Source: Planctomycetota bacterium (GTDB taxonomy: Bacteria > Planctomycetota > Phycisphaerae > WQYP01). Taken from it: a stretch of DNA of 6,316 nt. Each line of letters starts with the position of its first letter. The stretch's first letter is position 1. The notes beneath the pieces are model-generated. The model had not been told where the DNA came from and did no database searches. It worked only from the letters and a program-made list of their open reading frames with translations. The stretch lies in NCBI GenBank assembly GCA_021795535.1, contig JAJYPG010000079.1, positions 1-6,316 of the forward strand. The letters are read 5' to 3'. Made by a program: the position numbers and the translations under genes. Shown piece after piece: positions 5,167 through 6,316 of the stretch.

Positions 5167-6316
5167 AAAAAAATCTCGCGTGGTTGCCGTTTTTAAGTCT
5201 GCTGTTTTTCATATTCTTTACCGTGATGACGGGCATAGTGGTATGGCAGTTGAGGCACCAATCACCCCCAACACCTCCGCCAGAGGCGGTTTCGCCTTCC
5301 AATGTCAGCCGTCATATTCGCGTCATGACGTTTAACATCAACATGATAGAGCCGACCGCCGGGCCGCAAAGATGGAAAATTCAAAAGCGGTTGCTACCCA
5401 TGCTTCTCCAGAAATATCAGCCTGATCTTATCGGGTTTCAGGCCTGCACCCCTGTACAGACGGCTTGGCTGGGGGAACATCTGCGGAGATACCGGCACTA
5501 TCCGGCACCAGGCAGTCTGGACGGGAATCTGTTCTCGGCCATATCCGGTGCCATAGAAACCTGGAATCAGATTTTTTACTCGGTGCGATTTAAACTCCTG
5601 GCCGGAGCGCATGGTCTGGTGCAGCCGCGGAATTTGCTTAACAACGCAACGGAAAACGCCTATTATTCACTGGCGGTCCTGCAAGACAAATTGGGGAAAA
5701 TTCCGAATATTATTCTGCTGGACACGCATTTGCGTCATGGCAATCCCAATGCGGCCAAAGATGCCGCGATGCTGCACCGGATTGTTGCGCATTGGCACCG
5801 ACGATTTCCCACAGCGTTATCCATTGTGCTGGGCGATATGAACCATCCGCGCACCGATACTCCGGTTTACTCCGCTTTAATTAAGTCGATTCGCGGACTT
5901 AAGGGCGATGCCCAATGGTCGGACACGTTTGATTATGCGTTACGACAAAAAGGTCATTGGTGGGGCACGGTTCAATATTATGTCGGCAGGCCGGGACTGC
6001 GATGGCCGAGCGATCTTATTCTGGTGAGTCCGAAATGGGATTTCGAGCCGGCGAAAATTATTCGCTATCATGGCCCGCATGGCGCATATCCGAGCGATCA
6101 TTTTCCGGTTGTACCGTCCATCTTGCCGATAATAAGTATGACCATGGCCCCGTGCTTTTGCAGCGTACCTGTCCGGTTTTGCCTTCGGATACACCTGATG
6201 CGCTTGGCGCCCGCGTTTTTCGCCAATTCGCGCAGCGCCTCCGCGCCCAGCGTTTTTTCCAGCGATGAGCTCACGCCTTCCGCCGCTATTTTGATCGCGT
6301 ACGCCGCCTTCGCGCC
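5163..6316 (+). CDS. Membrane-anchored endonuclease/exonuclease/phosphatase family protein, metal-site Glu replaced; 3' end disrupted or outside window
   Basis: The GTG start overlaps the reductase stop. Residues 4-30 are a hydrophobic segment, so the product is anchored or exported with the domain outside the cytoplasm. A proline-rich linker (35-40) leads to an EEP (DNase I-like) domain from about 52 to 317. Visible motifs are MTFNIN (N58), IFYSVRF (137-143), DTHL (H189), GDMN (D225, N227), SDLILVS (D284) and SDHFPVV (D312, H313). The family hydrolyses phosphodiester or phosphomonoester bonds in nucleic acids, sphingolipids, inositol phosphates or other substrates. The segment that normally reads GFQE is GFQAC here, so the Mg-binding Glu is Ala94 (GCC, 5442-5444). 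All other key residues remain, so activity may be reduced, altered or lost. The frame stays open to the window end, but after residue ~317 it is not EEP-like. That part overlaps a PurN fragment in another frame, so the true C-terminus is lost or displaced. Eight A's directly follow the start codon. Confidence 0.82.
   Translation, partial: MKKNLAWLPFLSLLFFIFFTVMTGIVVWQLRHQSPPTPPPEAVSPSNVSRHIRVMTFNINMIEPTAGPQRWKIQKRLLPMLLQKYQPDLIGFQACTPVQTAWLGEHLRRYRHYPAPGSLDGNLFSAISGAIETWNQIFYSVRFKLLAGAHGLVQPRNLLNNATENAYYSLAVLQDKLGKIPNIILLDTHLRHGNPNAAKDAAMLHRIVAHWHRRFPTALSIVLGDMNHPRTDTPVYSALIKSIRGLKGDAQWSDTFDYALRQKGHWWGTVQYYVGRPGLRWPSDLILVSPKWDFEPAKIIRYHGPHGAYPSDHFPVVPSILPIISMTMAPCFCSVPVRFCLRIHLMRLAPAFFANSRSASAPSVFSSDELTPSAAILIAYAAFA
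6104..6268 (+). pseudogene. purN: Fragment of phosphoribosylglycinamide formyltransferase (PurN) C-terminal region
   Basis: In the frame beginning at 6104, about 39 residues read as the late part of PurN: SGCTVHLAD, then KYDHGPVLLQ, then PVLPSDTPDALGARVF, ending near 6220. PurN makes formylglycinamide ribonucleotide in purine synthesis. The family pattern is GCTVHFV..., D.GP.ILQ and P.DT...L..RV, and the Asp of DHGP corresponds to the catalytic Asp (D144 in E. coli). The first ~120 residues, including the formyl-folate site, are absent: upstream the same frame is only an out-of-frame reading of the EEP gene. After ~6220 the expected EHxxYP helix is also missing, and the frame stops at 6268. 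It is therefore a short internal piece with no start of its own. It may be a gene remnant or a contig-assembly join. A related formyltransferase is the alternative identity. Confidence 0.65.
6203..6316 (-). other. Possible minus-strand protein fragment of unknown family at the right edge
   Basis: Read on the minus strand from 6316, the frame gives a helix-like stretch with AYAIKIAAEGVSSSLEKTL followed by GAEALRELAKNAGAKR, reaching about 6203. The residue mix (Ala, Glu, Lys, Leu) looks like a real amphipathic protein and the open frame continues off the window. I do not recognise the family. Bases 6221-6316 are about two thirds GC by hand count, higher than most of the window. The frame continues to a stop at 6098, but that part is antisense to PurN and looks meaningless. 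It could also be chance in a GC-rich stretch. Confidence 0.3.

Noticed and set aside
5940..6194. An 84-codon minus-strand open frame opposite the EEP 3' region
   Set aside because: It is antisense to conserved EEP motifs and the PurN piece; its translation is Arg/Met-rich without any domain.

Overview
The window reads as part of a chromosome, or a metagenomic contig, from a planctomycete, most likely of the Phycisphaerae type. The main argument is the very large minus-strand protein. It has N-terminal membrane segments, a DDYGL-containing Ig-like region, coiled coils, a glycine-rich island (GRSGAGREGR, KGGRRTPTRLT, GGATGGGK) and a YRNPVKAYFEKLS tail, an architecture I associate with conserved large planctomycete proteins. 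The adenylate-kinase-like protein next to it also looks like one I associate with this phylum. This is recognition from memory, not a search. GC content is moderate (about half) over most of the window.

Layout. Bases 1-564 (minus): a nucleotide-kinase-like protein, cut by the left edge, with a plausible promoter and a good ribosome site. Bases 690-4076 (minus, possibly from 4271): the giant membrane-anchored, envelope-facing protein. Bases 4077-4338: divergent intergenic region. Bases 4339-5166 (plus): a complete classical short-chain dehydrogenase/reductase with every catalytic residue. Bases 5163-6316 (plus): a membrane-anchored endonuclease/exonuclease/phosphatase (EEP) family protein that starts on a GTG overlapping the reductase stop, so the two form a translationally coupled pair.

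The right edge is odd. The EEP domain reaches its last motif (SDH, 6093-6101). Within a few bases a different frame carries a clear fragment of the C-terminal part of phosphoribosylglycinamide formyltransferase (PurN), about 6104-6220. The last ~96 bases then become clearly GC-richer and may carry a minus-strand protein fragment. This is either a recombination scar with gene remnants or a chimeric contig end. Short microhomology at the first joint fits both.

I see no defence system, CRISPR array, transposon or RNA gene. The points most worth a second look are the EEP protein that lacks its metal-binding glutamate, the kinase-like protein with a broken Walker A motif, and the patchwork at 6101-6316. 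The genes do not form an obvious single pathway.
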